Source: Taibaiella chishuiensis (GTDB taxonomy: Bacteria; Bacteroidota; Bacteroidia; Chitinophagales; Chitinophagaceae). From it: a stretch of 64,000 bases of DNA. A program made the translations under genes and the position numbers. Below the pieces are notes generated by a model. That model saw only the letters and a program-made list of their open reading frames with translations. It had not been told where the DNA came from and made no database searches. Where the stretch lies: NCBI RefSeq assembly GCF_003014535.1, contig NZ_PYGD01000001.1, positions 62,001 through 126,000 of the forward strand. The letters are read 5' to 3'. Positions 45,129 through 54,128 of this stretch are shown here, piece by piece. How positions within the stretch are numbered: the first letter of the stretch is position 1; each line of letters opens with the position of its first letter.

Positions 45129-45157
45129 CAAATATTAACAATAACTTTTTCTAAAAA

Positions 45158-47179
45158 TCAGAGGGTTTCTTTCAGCCATTTGTAAAACTCGCGCTGCCAT
45201 ACCAGGCCATTGTGTGCATGCAGCACCCAGTGGTTTTCGTTGGGCAGGTAGAGCAATTTGCTTTTAATACCCCGCAACTGCGCCGCCTGGAAGGCTTCCA
45301 GTCCCTGCTCGATCGGTACACGGAAGTCGATACCGCCCTGGATGATCATGATCGGTGTATTCCATTTATCGATGTAATTAGAAGGATTAAATTGCTCGTA
45401 GCTTTTCGGCGTGGGTTTGGTCCAGTAGTTGCCGCCCAGGTCCCAGTTGGCAAACCACAGCTCTTCGGTAGTACCATACCAGCTCTTCATATCGAACAGG
45501 CCGTCGTGTGCAATAAAGGATTTAAAGCGGTTGTTGTGGATACCGGCCAGCATAAATACGCTGTAACCGCCATAGCTGGCGCCTACGCAGCCGAGGCGGT
45601 CCTTATCCACATAACTTTCTTTAGCCACATCGTCGATAGCGGCAAGATAGTCCTGCATGGGTTGTCCGCCCCAGTCGCCGCTGATGGCTTCGTTCCAGGC
45701 AGTGCCCCAGCCCGGCATACCGCGACGGTTGGGCGCTACTACGATATACCCATTGGCAGCCATCAGCTGGAAGTTCCAGCGTACGCTATAGAACTGCGAT
45801 ACAGCCGATTGCGGTCCACCCTGGCAATACAACAGGGTCGGGTACTTTTTAGCAGGATCGAAGTTGGGCGGATAGATCACCCAAACGCCCATCTGCTTGC
45901 CGTCGGTGGTCTGCACCATACGCATTTTGGTCTGGCTCATCCCGATCTTGCTGTAGGCAACATCGTTTACGTGGGTAAGCGCATTCATTTTGCCATCTTT
46001 CAGGTCTACCTTGAAAAGCTCGGCGGCATGGTTCATATCGGTACGGCTTACCACCAGGTTGTTGCCGTTCTGGGCTACGATACCGGTAACATCGAAGTCG
46101 CCTTTGGTTACCTGAACTACAGCCGGCATCATACGCACCAGCAGGTTGGAGGGTATACGCACGCTGAACAACTGCAAGGTACCTTTCAGTGCCGCATTAA
46201 AATAAATATCGCTACCGGTAGTGCTCCAGGCAAAACCGCCGTCCACGGTTTCATCCCAGCCTACGGTTACATTCATATGTGCTTTGGAAGCCACATCCAT
46301 GACGATGATATCGTTCTTGTCGGCTTCGTATCCGTCTCTTCTCATGCTCAGCCAGGCAATTTTCTTACCGTCAGGGCTAAAGGCAGGGGCCTGGTCATAA
46401 CCCATCATGCCTTCGCTCCAGTTAACAGTAGTACCGGCTGCCATATCGTAAGCATAAATGTCGGTATTGGTGCTCTGGGCGTATGCTTTACCTGTTTTCT
46501 TTTTCGATACGTATACCAGGGTTTTGCTATCGGGACTGAAGATAAAATCTTCGGAGCCGCCGAATGGTTTTTGCGGGCAGTCGTAAGGTTCACCGGCCAT
46601 AATATCTTTGGCTTCGGCTGCATTGCCGGTCCTGGCCAGGAATACATGGTTGGCCTTGCCTTCGTTCCAGGCATCCCAGTGGCGGTAGTTAAGATCGGTG
46701 TATACCTGGGCGGTACTGTTCTTCACATCACCATAGATTTCTGAACCCAGGATCTTTTCAACCGATACCGGTTTGGAAAAGGCGATCCACTGGCCATCGG
46801 GCGAAACCCGCAGGTTCTCGGCGTCTTTGAGGCCCGAAGCTACCCGGTTCCAGGTCTTGCCCTGGTCCTTGCTCAGGAACAGTTCGCCGTCTTTGAGGCT
46901 GTACATCCCGTTTTTATCCCATTGTACCAAGCTACGACCTTCGAGGATCGTGGTTTTGGCCTGCTGGTTGTTGTCCAGGTTCAGCAGGTAGTATTCACTA
47001 TTGCTTTTTTCTGTGGCCAGGTCGGTCTGGGCTACTTTATAAAGCAGGGTCTTATTATCCGGGCTGGTACCCGCAGCCGATACACGGCCCAGCGACCAGA
47101 GCAATTCCGGCGTCAGTACCTGCTGTGCAGACAGGGCCAGGGGTGTAAGCATTAATAGAGAAAGTGCTATTTTTTTCAT
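45158..47179 (-). CDS. Exported S9-family serine peptidase (prolyl oligopeptidase/acylaminoacyl type)
   Basis: A 673-residue exported enzyme with signal peptide MKKIALSLLMLTPLALSAQ. Residues about 25-400 are a TolB-like beta-propeller with DPP-type repeats (VSPDGQWIAFSKP, FSPDSKTLVYVSKKK, FSPDGKKIAWLSMRRDGYEA). Residues about 420-673 are the alpha/beta-hydrolase domain: GCVGASYGGYSVFMLAG holds the nucleophile Ser, IIQGGIDFRVPIEQG the Asp and LPNENHWVLHAHN the His. It probably cuts short peptides in the periplasm. It is transcribed alone. Confidence 0.93.
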   Translation of the reverse strand: MKKIALSLLMLTPLALSAQQVLTPELLWSLGRVSAAGTSPDNKTLLYKVAQTDLATEKSNSEYYLLNLDNNQQAKTTILEGRSLVQWDKNGMYSLKDGELFLSKDQGKTWNRVASGLKDAENLRVSPDGQWIAFSKPVSVEKILGSEIYGDVKNSTAQVYTDLNYRHWDAWNEGKANHVFLARTGNAAEAKDIMAGEPYDCPQKPFGGSEDFIFSPDSKTLVYVSKKKTGKAYAQSTNTDIYAYDMAAGTTVNWSEGMMGYDQAPAFSPDGKKIAWLSMRRDGYEADKNDIIVMDVASKAHMNVTVGWDETVDGGFAWSTTGSDIYFNAALKGTLQLFSVRIPSNLLVRMMPAVVQVTKGDFDVTGIVAQNGNNLVVSRTDMNHAAELFKVDLKDGKMNALTHVNDVAYSKIGMSQTKMRMVQTTDGKQMGVWVIYPPNFDPAKKYPTLLYCQGGPQSAVSQFYSVRWNFQLMAANGYIVVAPNRRGMPGWGTAWNEAISGDWGGQPMQDYLAAIDDVAKESYVDKDRLGCVGASYGGYSVFMLAGIHNNRFKSFIAHDGLFDMKSWYGTTEELWFANWDLGGNYWTKPTPKSYEQFNPSNYIDKWNTPIMIIQGGIDFRVPIEQGLEAFQAAQLRGIKSKLLYLPNENHWVLHAHNGLVWQREFYKWLKETL

Positions 47180-47251
47180 ACGACAAAATTGAGCGATTTT
47201 ATACCGCCGGTTCTGACCCGGGCGGGGTGAATTTTAGAGATTTACCGGGCC

Positions 47252-47614
47252 TTAAAGGAAGGTTTCGGCATAAGTATCGGCGTTAAACCGCATCACAACA
47301 ACCTTGTCATCGAGCTCGATTACAGGGCGTTTGATCATACTGGTATGCTCCTGCATAAGGGCTATGGCTTCGGCCTTGGTGGTTACGGCATTTTTAACGG
47401 TATCGTCCAGGTCGCGCCAGGTGGTGCTGTTCTTATTGATCAGGTTTTCCCAGCCCAGCTGTTTACACCAGTTGTCCAGCTTGCTTTTGGTAATACCTTC
47501 TGTTTTATAGTTATGAAACCGGTAGGCAATTTTATGCCCCTCGAGCCAGGTAAACGCTTTCTTTACAGAATCGCAATTGGGTATGCCATACACGACATAG
47601 TTTTTTTCTGCCAT
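47252..47614 (-). CDS. ArsC/Spx-family protein (YffB-like)
   Basis: 120 residues from the ATG at 47614; the open frame reaches far upstream, antisense to nadB, so only this start is reasonable. YVVYGIPNCDSVKKAFTWLE carries a single Cys and is typical of the YffB branch of the arsenate reductase/Spx thioredoxin-like fold, not the CxxC of Spx. WCKQLGWENLINKNSTTWR and MIKRPVIELDDKVVVMRFNA follow, as in the family. It has no arsenic-resistance genes around it. YffB-like proteins are proposed glutathione- or thiol-dependent reductases or regulators; the function is not settled. It is divergent from nadB. Confidence 0.88.
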   Translation of the reverse strand: MAEKNYVVYGIPNCDSVKKAFTWLEGHKIAYRFHNYKTEGITKSKLDNWCKQLGWENLINKNSTTWRDLDDTVKNAVTTKAEAIALMQEHTSMIKRPVIELDDKVVVMRFNADTYAETFL

Positions 47615-47797
47615 AGCTAAATCAAAAAAAATAAATGAGGCCGTAAAAGTACTTATTATTCGGCGTATGGGGTACAAGCCCTGCAGGCGCCGGGCTATTG
47701 TAAAACAATTGTCAAGAATAGGGGCAGCGAAAGGGAATAGCCTATATTCGCAGGTGCAAACCCCTTGCGGGCTCCGAATTACCCTAGCATTCAGCTT

Positions 47798-49396
47798 ATG
47801 CCACAAACAGATTTCCTCGTCATCGGCTCCGGTATTGCCGGTCTTACTTTTGCCGTAAAAACAGCGCAACAATTTCCCGACAAGACCATTACGATCCTTA
47901 CCAAGGCCTATGCCGACGAGACCAATACCAAGTACGCACAGGGTGGCATTGCCGTAGTGAACGATGATGAGCATGATAGTTTTGACAAACACATCAGCGA
48001 TACGCTGATTGCCGGCGACGGTCTCTGCAACGAAGATATTGTACGCGCCGTAGTAACCGAAGGCCGCGACCGCGTGGATGAGATCATCAACTGGGGTACT
48101 AATTTCGATAAGGATACCGATGGCGAATACCTGCGGGGTAAAGAGGGCGGCCATTCCGAATTCCGCATCCTGCATTTCAAAGATATTACCGGCTTCGAGA
48201 TCGAACGCTCACTACTGGCGGAGGCTGCCAAATATCCCAATATCGTGATGAACAACCACTGGTTCGTGGTCGACATCATTACCCAGCACCACCTCGGGTA
48301 CCTGGTTTCCAAATCGACGGTAGGCATAGAATGTTATGGCGTATATGTGCTCAATATGCAATCGGGCGAGATCGAGCAACTGCTGGCCAAATTAACGCTG
48401 ATGGCCTCGGGCGGCTGCGGCCAGGTATACCGTACCACCACCAACCCCCGCATTGCAACCGGCGACGGTATTGCCATGGTATACCGGGCCAAGGGCCGGA
48501 TCGAGAATATGGAATTTATCCAGTTCCATCCCACGGCTTTATACGAAGCCGGCGTAAGCCCTTCGTTTCTTATTACCGAAGCGGTACGCGGCGATGGCGG
48601 CATACTGCGCAATAAGGAAGGCGAAGCCTTTATGGAACGGTACGACCCGAGGAAGGACCTGGCGCCGAGGGACATTGTAGCCCGTGCGATCGACAGCGAG
48701 ATGAAACGTACCGGTACAGAACATGTGTATCTCGATTGCCGGCATATGGATAAAGAAAAGTTTCTCCACCATTTTCCCAATATCTACGAACGTTGCCTGA
48801 AATCGGGCATCGACGCGCTTACCCAGCTGATACCCGTAGCGCCAGCCGCACACTACTCCTGCGGTGGTATTAAAGTAGACGAGTATGGCCGCACTTCGAT
48901 CCGTAACCTGTATGCCTGCGGCGAATGTTCGAGCACCGGCCTGCATGGCGCCAACCGGCTGGCCAGCAATTCCCTGCTCGAAGCCCTGGTGTTTGCCCAC
49001 CGCTGCCACGAAGATTCCAGCCGCGCCATCGGGAGCATCGGCTTCCGGGAAGGCATACCCGAATGGGATGCAGCCGGCACTACCAAACCCAAAGAAATGA
49101 TCCTGATTACCCAAAGCCTGAAAGAGCTGCAATCGGTAATGAGCGACTACGTGGGTATTGTACGTAACGATGTACGCCTGGCGCGTGCTATGCGCCGCCT
49201 CGACCTGCTGCACGAAGAGACTGAACGCCTGTATGAAGCCAGTACCCTGTCGCCGCAACTGGCCGAACTGCGCAACCTGATCACGATCGGTTACCTGATC
49301 GTAAAAGGCGCCCAGTTCCGCAAAGAAAGCAGGGGCCTGCATTTCAACACCGACTACCCGCAACACAGCCGCCGGATCGAAAACATCGTATTGTAA
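47798..49396 (+). CDS. nadB: L-aspartate oxidase
   Basis: 532 residues from the ATG at 47798. It is an FAD enzyme of the succinate dehydrogenase/fumarate reductase flavoprotein family that oxidises L-aspartate to iminoaspartate, the first step of NAD synthesis from aspartate. DFLVIGSGIAGLTFAVK is the FAD-binding motif; KYAQGGIAVVNDDEHDS, LMASGGCGQVYRTTTNP, FIQFHPTALYEAG and PVAPAAHYSCGGIKVDEYGR are NadB signatures. LHGANRLASNSLLEALVFA gives the Arg of the active site. NadA, which uses its product, is 13 kb away. A near-match -7 element (TATATTCG) is at 47743. Confidence 0.95.
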   Translation: MPQTDFLVIGSGIAGLTFAVKTAQQFPDKTITILTKAYADETNTKYAQGGIAVVNDDEHDSFDKHISDTLIAGDGLCNEDIVRAVVTEGRDRVDEIINWGTNFDKDTDGEYLRGKEGGHSEFRILHFKDITGFEIERSLLAEAAKYPNIVMNNHWFVVDIITQHHLGYLVSKSTVGIECYGVYVLNMQSGEIEQLLAKLTLMASGGCGQVYRTTTNPRIATGDGIAMVYRAKGRIENMEFIQFHPTALYEAGVSPSFLITEAVRGDGGILRNKEGEAFMERYDPRKDLAPRDIVARAIDSEMKRTGTEHVYLDCRHMDKEKFLHHFPNIYERCLKSGIDALTQLIPVAPAAHYSCGGIKVDEYGRTSIRNLYACGECSSTGLHGANRLASNSLLEALVFAHRCHEDSSRAIGSIGFREGIPEWDAAGTTKPKEMILITQSLKELQSVMSDYVGIVRNDVRLARAMRRLDLLHEETERLYEASTLSPQLAELRNLITIGYLIVKGAQFRKESRGLHFNTDYPQHSRRIENIVL

Positions 49397-49487
49397 GCAT
49401 ACCTACCCGGAAGGGGGGAGAAAAGAGAGCCGGAGAACAGATAAATTTGTGAACAGGGAAAAGGCCGCGTGCCGTATCCTGTAAAAT

Positions 49488-50423
49488 TTGTCTTTACCGG
49501 CTCACATACCGCCCCGCCGCGAAAGCGCCGCCGGTCCGCTCTTCTACGAGAAGGACCAGGCCATCCTGAGGTTTGGCAACGAGGCCAACCAGCTCAAAGT
49601 ATCTTCACTCAGCGACTTTCACCGGCCGGTAGACTCATCCGGTTTTGCAATAAAGTTTGTAACCGAAGGTTGCGAAAATTATACCATCAACAAACAGGTG
49701 TTTGCGGTGCAAGCCGGCAGTTATCTCCTGTTGAACGGTGAGAAAGAGGCCAGGGTGGCCATAACCAGCAAAGAGAACGTAAAGGGCATTTGTATCCATA
49801 TTGCCACTGCCGTGATCACAGAAGCCATAGGCAGTGTGGTACGCCCCGATACCGCCTGGCCCGACCCGGCGCTGGCCGCGTTCTTCTATACCGATCATTT
49901 TCTCGAAAACCAATACCAGGCGGCCCATACCCTGCTGGGCAGGCAACTGGCCACGCTTGGCAGCCGTATACAAAAAAGCCAGCTCAGCGCCGGCGATATC
50001 CACAACGGTTTATTCTTTTCGCTGGCCGAGACCCTGATCGCAGACCAAACCGCCGTTTTCAGACAGCTACAGTCGGTTACTGCTTTAAAAACCGATACCA
50101 AAAGAGATCTTTGCCGCCGCCTGCTCCGGGGCAGGGAGTTTATCGACGCCAGCTTTACGCTGCCGCTCAGCATCGCACAAATAGCGCGGGAAGCCGCCAT
50201 GTCTGAATTTCATTTCTTCCGGCTTTTCAAAGGCGTATTCGGCATATCCCCGCATCAATACATCCTTACCAAACGGCTGGAAGCGGCCAGGGGCCTGCTG
50301 CGTAAGCACCATGCGGTTGGCGACGCAGCCCTCGCATGCGGCTTCGCCGACATCTTCGCGTTCAGCAAAGCCTTCAAGAAACATTACGGCATTTCCCCTT
50401 CTTCCTGTACCCTGGAGAAATAG
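49488..50423 (+). CDS. AraC-family transcriptional regulator (TTG start)
   Basis: A 311-residue cytoplasmic regulator. The C-terminal 105 residues hold two helix-turn-helix motifs of the AraC family (LSIAQIAREAAMSEFHFFRL then GISPHQYILTKRLEAARGLL and AALACGFADIFAFSKAFKK). The N-terminal half resembles a cupin-like sensing domain (YTINKQVFAVQAGSYLLLNG). The only start upstream of the conserved part is the TTG at 49488, with an in-frame stop two codons before it; no ATG is available until residue 232. It is followed by a 45-residue membrane protein gene and a serine hydrolase gene on the same strand; it may control them. Confidence 0.87.
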   Translation: MSLPAHIPPRRESAAGPLFYEKDQAILRFGNEANQLKVSSLSDFHRPVDSSGFAIKFVTEGCENYTINKQVFAVQAGSYLLLNGEKEARVAITSKENVKGICIHIATAVITEAIGSVVRPDTAWPDPALAAFFYTDHFLENQYQAAHTLLGRQLATLGSRIQKSQLSAGDIHNGLFFSLAETLIADQTAVFRQLQSVTALKTDTKRDLCRRLLRGREFIDASFTLPLSIAQIAREAAMSEFHFFRLFKGVFGISPHQYILTKRLEAARGLLRKHHAVGDAALACGFADIFAFSKAFKKHYGISPSSCTLEK

Positions 50424-50526
50424 CAGGTTTTGACAAATACCTACAGCTTTGTTTGCCCATTTTTACACCGGCAAACAAGGAATGGCGTACGCTCCAATCA
50501 CAAGGACACGATAAAAAACGACCGGT

Positions 50527-50664
50527 ATGGCACACAAGAAAAACGAAAGAGACGCATGGATTTTAAAAGTCCTGATCCCCCTGGCCCTCTTGCTCAGCGC
50601 GGTATACCTGCTGTTATGGGGATACCGCTTCGGGCGCTGGCTGCATCAGTTACTAAACGGCTAA
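50527..50664 (+). CDS. 45-residue single-pass membrane protein
   Basis: Translated by hand: ATG at 50527, stop at 50662. It begins MAHKKNERDAWILK, followed by a strongly hydrophobic segment (residues 12-31) that ends in the aromatic WGYRFGRW and a short tail HQLLNG. The basic N-terminus suggests an N-in single-pass topology. No homologue is known to me. It sits between the AraC regulator (103 bases upstream) and the serine hydrolase (72 bases downstream), all on plus. Regular codon use and a membrane-protein composition support a real gene, but it is short enough that chance is possible. Confidence 0.5.
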   Translation: MAHKKNERDAWILKVLIPLALLLSAVYLLLWGYRFGRWLHQLLNG

Positions 50665-50736
50665 GACCCGATCCTGGATACCAGGATCCCCGGCATATAG
50701 CCAGTCATACACCGATTCAAATAAATACCTCATCAC

Positions 50737-52155
50737 ATGAAAACAACAAACAAATACTACTACAGCCTGCTGGCCTGCCTCCTGCTCAGTATCCCATTGA
50801 AGGCGCAGGTACCGGCAGCACTCGACAACCTGCTGCGCCATACGCTCGACAGTATGCGCATGGTAACCAGGGCCAAATCATTGAGCGCCGCGATCCAGTT
50901 CGCCGACGGCCAAACCTGGTCTTATGCCAAAGGCATCTCCTCGGTGGCGCCACCGGCCGATGTAACACCGGCCGATGCCTACCTGATCGGCAGTGTTACC
51001 AAAACCATTACCTCGGCCTGCATCCTGCAGCTGGCCGGCGAAGGCGCACTTAACCTCGACGACAGCCTGCACCGCTGGCTCGACACGATTCCTTATGTGA
51101 ATCCCAATATTACTATCAGGCAGCTGCTGCAACATACCAGCGGCCTGTTCGATGTGCTGGCCCACCCGCATCACCAGGATTCCATGCTGGCCGACATAAC
51201 CAGGGTATGGACCGCCCAGGAGCTCGTAGCGCGGTTTATGCTGCCGCCACCCGCCCAGCCCGGCGCCACCTGGGCCTATTGCAATACCAATTATTTTTTG
51301 CTGGGTATGATTATCGAAAAGATAACGGGCAATCCTTTTTACACCGAACTGCGTAACCGGTTTTTCGGACCGATGGGGTTCAATAGCTTTGCCATACCGG
51401 CCTTCGAGCCGCTTAACGCCCCCGTGGCTCACCTCTGGCTCGACATTACCGGCGATAACATAACCGACGATGCACATAATTTTTACATGAGCTACAAAGC
51501 CCTCAACTCCTCGGCAGGCGCGGCGGGCGGCTATTTTGCAACAGCTGCCGACTGCTCCCGCTGGATGCGGAGTTATATGCGGGGCGACCTGGTATCGCCG
51601 GCCCTGATGGCCCAAGCCCGCACCACGGTTAATGCACCGGGGTCGCAGGGCGGCTTATACGGCTTAGGCCTGATGAAAAACCTAAGCGACTTCCTGGGCC
51701 TCGAAGCTTACGGCCATGGTGGCGACCTGGCCTACCATGCATCCTCCTGGTACTTCCCTGCCAAGGACGCCAGCATATCCGTACTCACCAACGATAACAA
51801 TGTAAACTCCTGGGCGCTGATACCGGTAGTGCGGGAGCTCTTACGCAGTTATAGCAATTTCGACCCGACAACGATAAACGCACCAACGGCAGCAGACCTG
51901 CGTATCCGTGTCTACCCCAACCCTTTTGACCAATACCTCAGGATAAGCCTGCAACCCGGCAATACTGCCACCCGCTTCGAGGCTACGCTCTGCGACTTAC
52001 CAGGCAGAACCATAGCCCGTAAAGCGATAGACCAGCGATCAGCCAACAGGCTATCCGCAACCCTGGAAACACCAGGCATACTACCTCCGGGCCTGTACTG
52101 GCTTACGATCCGGGCAGACGGCCGGACCGTTCAAACCTTTAAACTCCTGCGGTAA
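50737..52155 (+). CDS. Secreted serine hydrolase (class C beta-lactamase/DD-peptidase fold) with T9SS type A domain
   Basis: A 472-residue exported enzyme. The signal peptide is MKTTNKYYYSLLACLLLSIPLKAQ. The beta-lactamase fold shows the catalytic SxxK as S86-V-T-K89 in LIGSVTKTITSACIL, the YxN motif in WAYCNTNYFLLGM and an HxG equivalent in YGHGGDLAYHASSW. The last 80 residues (RVYPNPFDQYLRISLQPGN ... GLYWLTIRADGRTVQTFKLLR) are the T9SS type A sorting domain. It is probably a surface esterase, peptidase or D-amino-peptidase; a true antibiotic beta-lactamase is unlikely from this domain layout. It may be transcribed with the two genes upstream. Confidence 0.88.
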   Translation: MKTTNKYYYSLLACLLLSIPLKAQVPAALDNLLRHTLDSMRMVTRAKSLSAAIQFADGQTWSYAKGISSVAPPADVTPADAYLIGSVTKTITSACILQLAGEGALNLDDSLHRWLDTIPYVNPNITIRQLLQHTSGLFDVLAHPHHQDSMLADITRVWTAQELVARFMLPPPAQPGATWAYCNTNYFLLGMIIEKITGNPFYTELRNRFFGPMGFNSFAIPAFEPLNAPVAHLWLDITGDNITDDAHNFYMSYKALNSSAGAAGGYFATAADCSRWMRSYMRGDLVSPALMAQARTTVNAPGSQGGLYGLGLMKNLSDFLGLEAYGHGGDLAYHASSWYFPAKDASISVLTNDNNVNSWALIPVVRELLRSYSNFDPTTINAPTAADLRIRVYPNPFDQYLRISLQPGNTATRFEATLCDLPGRTIARKAIDQRSANRLSATLETPGILPPGLYWLTIRADGRTVQTFKLLR

Positions 52156-52179
52156 CCTGTTTTTTCATACGCAAAACAA

Positions 52180-52209
52180 GAGCCCCTTCCCGGTACCGGG
52201 AGGGGGCTC
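52180..52209. terminator. Terminator between convergent serine hydrolase and dehydrogenase genes
   Basis: GAGCCCCTTCCCG pairs with CGGGAGGGGGCTC (one G-T pair, 4-base loop) with GC-rich stem and few T after it. Both strands could use it. Confidence 0.7.
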
Positions 52210-52257
52210 GCTTATAAAGTTGCGGCGCAGAAGACGCCATGAAATACAGGGTTGTGT

Positions 52258-53430
52258 TTAGGCAAAAAAACGTTTGCCTTCGCGACCCATTTTACGCAGC
52301 AATGCGCTGGCGCGGTAGCGGTCTTCGCGATAGGTATCGTACAGGGTATCCAGGCCGGCAAGCACATAATCGGCGCCCAATTCGTCGCACCAGTGCAACA
52401 GGCCTTTAGGATAGTTTACGCCTTTGGTCATAGCCAGTTCGATATCTTCTGCCGAGGCGATCTGCCACTGCAGGGCATCCACGGCTTCGTTGATCAACAT
52501 AAACAGGATACGTTCGGCTATTTTACGACCTGCCTGTTCGTCCTGTACCGCCGCGGGCATTGTTGCCCCTTCGCTGTAGTCGTAAAAACCCCGGCCCGAT
52601 TTGCGGCCCAGCCAGCCGGCTTCCAGCAGGCGTTTTTGCGAGAAGGCCGGTTTGTACCTCGGATCGAAAAAGAAAGAAGTAAACACCGTTTCGGTAACCA
52701 CGTAGTTTACATCATGGCCGATATAATCCATCAGGGTAAAGGGCCCCATTTTAAAGCCGGCAAGCCCCGTCATGGCCCAGTCGATGGTAGCCATATCAGC
52801 GATGCCTTCTTCATAGATCCGCAGGGCTTCGCCGTAGAAAGGCCTGGCCACACGGTTTACGATAAAGCCCGGCGTGTCTTTGGTCAATACCGGCGCTTTG
52901 CCCCATTGTAACAATAAAGTCTTGATCTGCTCCGGCAATGCGGCTGCGGTTTGTATGGCCGGGATCACTTCCACCAGGGCCATGAGCGGTGCAGGATTAA
53001 AAAAGTGGATGCCCATAACGCGCGCCGGTTTGCTGCAGGCCGCAGCAATAGAGGCGAGAGACAGCGAAGAGGTATTGGAAGCAAGGATACAATCCTCCCG
53101 GACAATAGCCTCCAGTGCGGCAAATACCTTTTTCTTGACGTCTATATTTTCGACGATGGCTTCGATAATAAGACCACAATCCGCGAAAGCAGCCATATCG
53201 GCCGCAAAGCTGCACCGGTCCAGTATTTCGGAGGCATTGGCAATCTTGCCTTTTTCCTGCAGTTTGTTCAAAGTAGCGGTCAGGCCGGCTTTACTTTTGT
53301 CGAGTGCCGCGGGATTGGTATCGAAAATGACCACCTGGTGGCCCGCGGTAGCCGCCACCTGTGCGATACCGCTGCCCATAGCGCCGCCGCCTACAACGCC
53401 TACGGAGAATTTATGCTGATCTGCTTGCAT
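52258..53430 (-). CDS. 3-hydroxyacyl-CoA dehydrogenase
   Basis: 390 residues from the ATG at 53430. VGVVGGGAMGSGIAQVAATA is the NAD-binding Rossmann motif. LIIEAIVENIDVKKKVFAAL, LASNTSSLSLASIAAAC and HFFNPAPLMALVEVIP with the catalytic His follow. The 3HCDH domain begins near GFIVNRVARPFYGEALRI, and a second shorter copy occupies about 300-390 (MLINEAVDALQWQIASAEDIE), as in the PaaH branch. It oxidises 3-hydroxyacyl-CoA to 3-oxoacyl-CoA in the cytoplasm, in fatty acid or phenylacetate breakdown. No other beta-oxidation gene is near. It follows dcd and has its own promoter-like element. Confidence 0.92.
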   Translation of the reverse strand: MQADQHKFSVGVVGGGAMGSGIAQVAATAGHQVVIFDTNPAALDKSKAGLTATLNKLQEKGKIANASEILDRCSFAADMAAFADCGLIIEAIVENIDVKKKVFAALEAIVREDCILASNTSSLSLASIAAACSKPARVMGIHFFNPAPLMALVEVIPAIQTAAALPEQIKTLLLQWGKAPVLTKDTPGFIVNRVARPFYGEALRIYEEGIADMATIDWAMTGLAGFKMGPFTLMDYIGHDVNYVVTETVFTSFFFDPRYKPAFSQKRLLEAGWLGRKSGRGFYDYSEGATMPAAVQDEQAGRKIAERILFMLINEAVDALQWQIASAEDIELAMTKGVNYPKGLLHWCDELGADYVLAGLDTLYDTYREDRYRASALLRKMGREGKRFFA

Positions 53431-53449
53431 GCTGTTTTTTTGTTGTCGG

Positions 53450-53457
53450 CAAAAATA
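53450..53457 (-). promoter_or_regulatory. Putative -7 element of the 3-hydroxyacyl-CoA dehydrogenase gene
   Basis: The minus strand reads TATTTTTG then CC, matching TAnnTTTG, 20 bases before the ATG at 53430. It overlaps the T run of the dcd terminator. Confidence 0.5.
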
Positions 53458-53484
53458 AAAAAATCCCGCAGGTCTGCGGGATTT
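53455..53484 (-). terminator. Intrinsic terminator of dcd
   Basis: A perfect 10-bp inverted repeat (AAATCCCGCA with TGCGGGATTT, 4-base loop) is followed on minus by TTTTTTATTTTT. It lies 18 bases after the dcd stop. Confidence 0.9.
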
Positions 53485-53501
53485 CAGGGGCAATTAGTTC
53501 T

Positions 53502-54038
53502 TTAGAATTTATTCTTCCACATCATGCTTTCCACGGGGCGTACCGTACGCTCGGTGTATTTGGCATTCTGCTTGGTATTGTATTTGTTTTCCACCTCGCC
53601 GTCTACCGGGAAGTAGATGAGCTGACCTACCGGCATACCGGCGTAGATACGTACGGGGTGCACACAGGAGATCTCGAGGGTCCAGGTATTGCAGAAGCCC
53701 ACATCGCCTTTACCCGCCGTAGCATGAATATCGATACCCAGGCGCCCGGTCGACGATTTGCCTTCGAGAAAAGGTACATGGGCATGCGTTTCGGTATACT
53801 CTTCCGTTACGCCCAGGTACAGGGTGCCGGGTTGCAGGATATAACCTTCTTCGGGGATTTCGAAATGCTCGATCTCGTTATGTTTCTTGGCATCAAGTAC
53901 GCCGTCGCGGTACACTGCCAGGTGTTTGCCCAGGTGCACATCGTAGGAATTGCTGCCTAAATATTGCCGGTCGTACGGCTCGATAACAATAGTACCTTTC
54001 TGGATTTCCTCCAGTATACGTTTGTCGGAAAGGATCAT
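53502..54038 (-). CDS. dcd: dCTP deaminase
   Basis: A 178-residue cytoplasmic enzyme turning dCTP into dUTP for thymidylate synthesis. ILSDKRILEEIQKGTIVIEP, YLGSNSYDVHLG, VPFLEGKSSTGRLGIDIHAT (the SSxGR motif with the phosphate-binding Arg) and WTLEISCVHPVRIYAGMPVG are family signatures; the Glu in TWTLE is the catalytic one. The length is typical. It has a promoter-like TATTTTTG at 54077-54084 and a strong terminator, so it is a single-gene unit. It works with nrdJ and ndk in pyrimidine nucleotide supply. Confidence 0.95.
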   Translation of the reverse strand: MILSDKRILEEIQKGTIVIEPYDRQYLGSNSYDVHLGKHLAVYRDGVLDAKKHNEIEHFEIPEEGYILQPGTLYLGVTEEYTETHAHVPFLEGKSSTGRLGIDIHATAGKGDVGFCNTWTLEISCVHPVRIYAGMPVGQLIYFPVDGEVENKYNTKQNAKYTERTVRPVESMMWKNKF

Positions 54039-54076
54039 TTTCTTTTATTTGAATCTACGGGTATGAGATCGGGCGG

Positions 54077-54084
54077 CAAAAATA
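54077..54084 (-). promoter_or_regulatory. Putative -7 element of dcd
   Basis: The minus strand reads TATTTTTG then CC, fitting TAnnTTTG; the ATG is 38 bases on. Confidence 0.5.
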
Positions 54085-54128
54085 TAAAATCAGATCATAT
54101 CCTTTCCTATTATTTTATCGCCGGTCCT

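Noticed and set aside
45212-46744. Plus-strand open frame of 510 codons opposite the S9 peptidase
   Set aside because: It is antisense to a complete peptidase with all catalytic residues, and shows no family signature.
50737-52155. Antibiotic-resistance beta-lactamase
   Set aside because: The fold is shared, but the type A T9SS domain and wider family point to a secreted esterase or peptidase.
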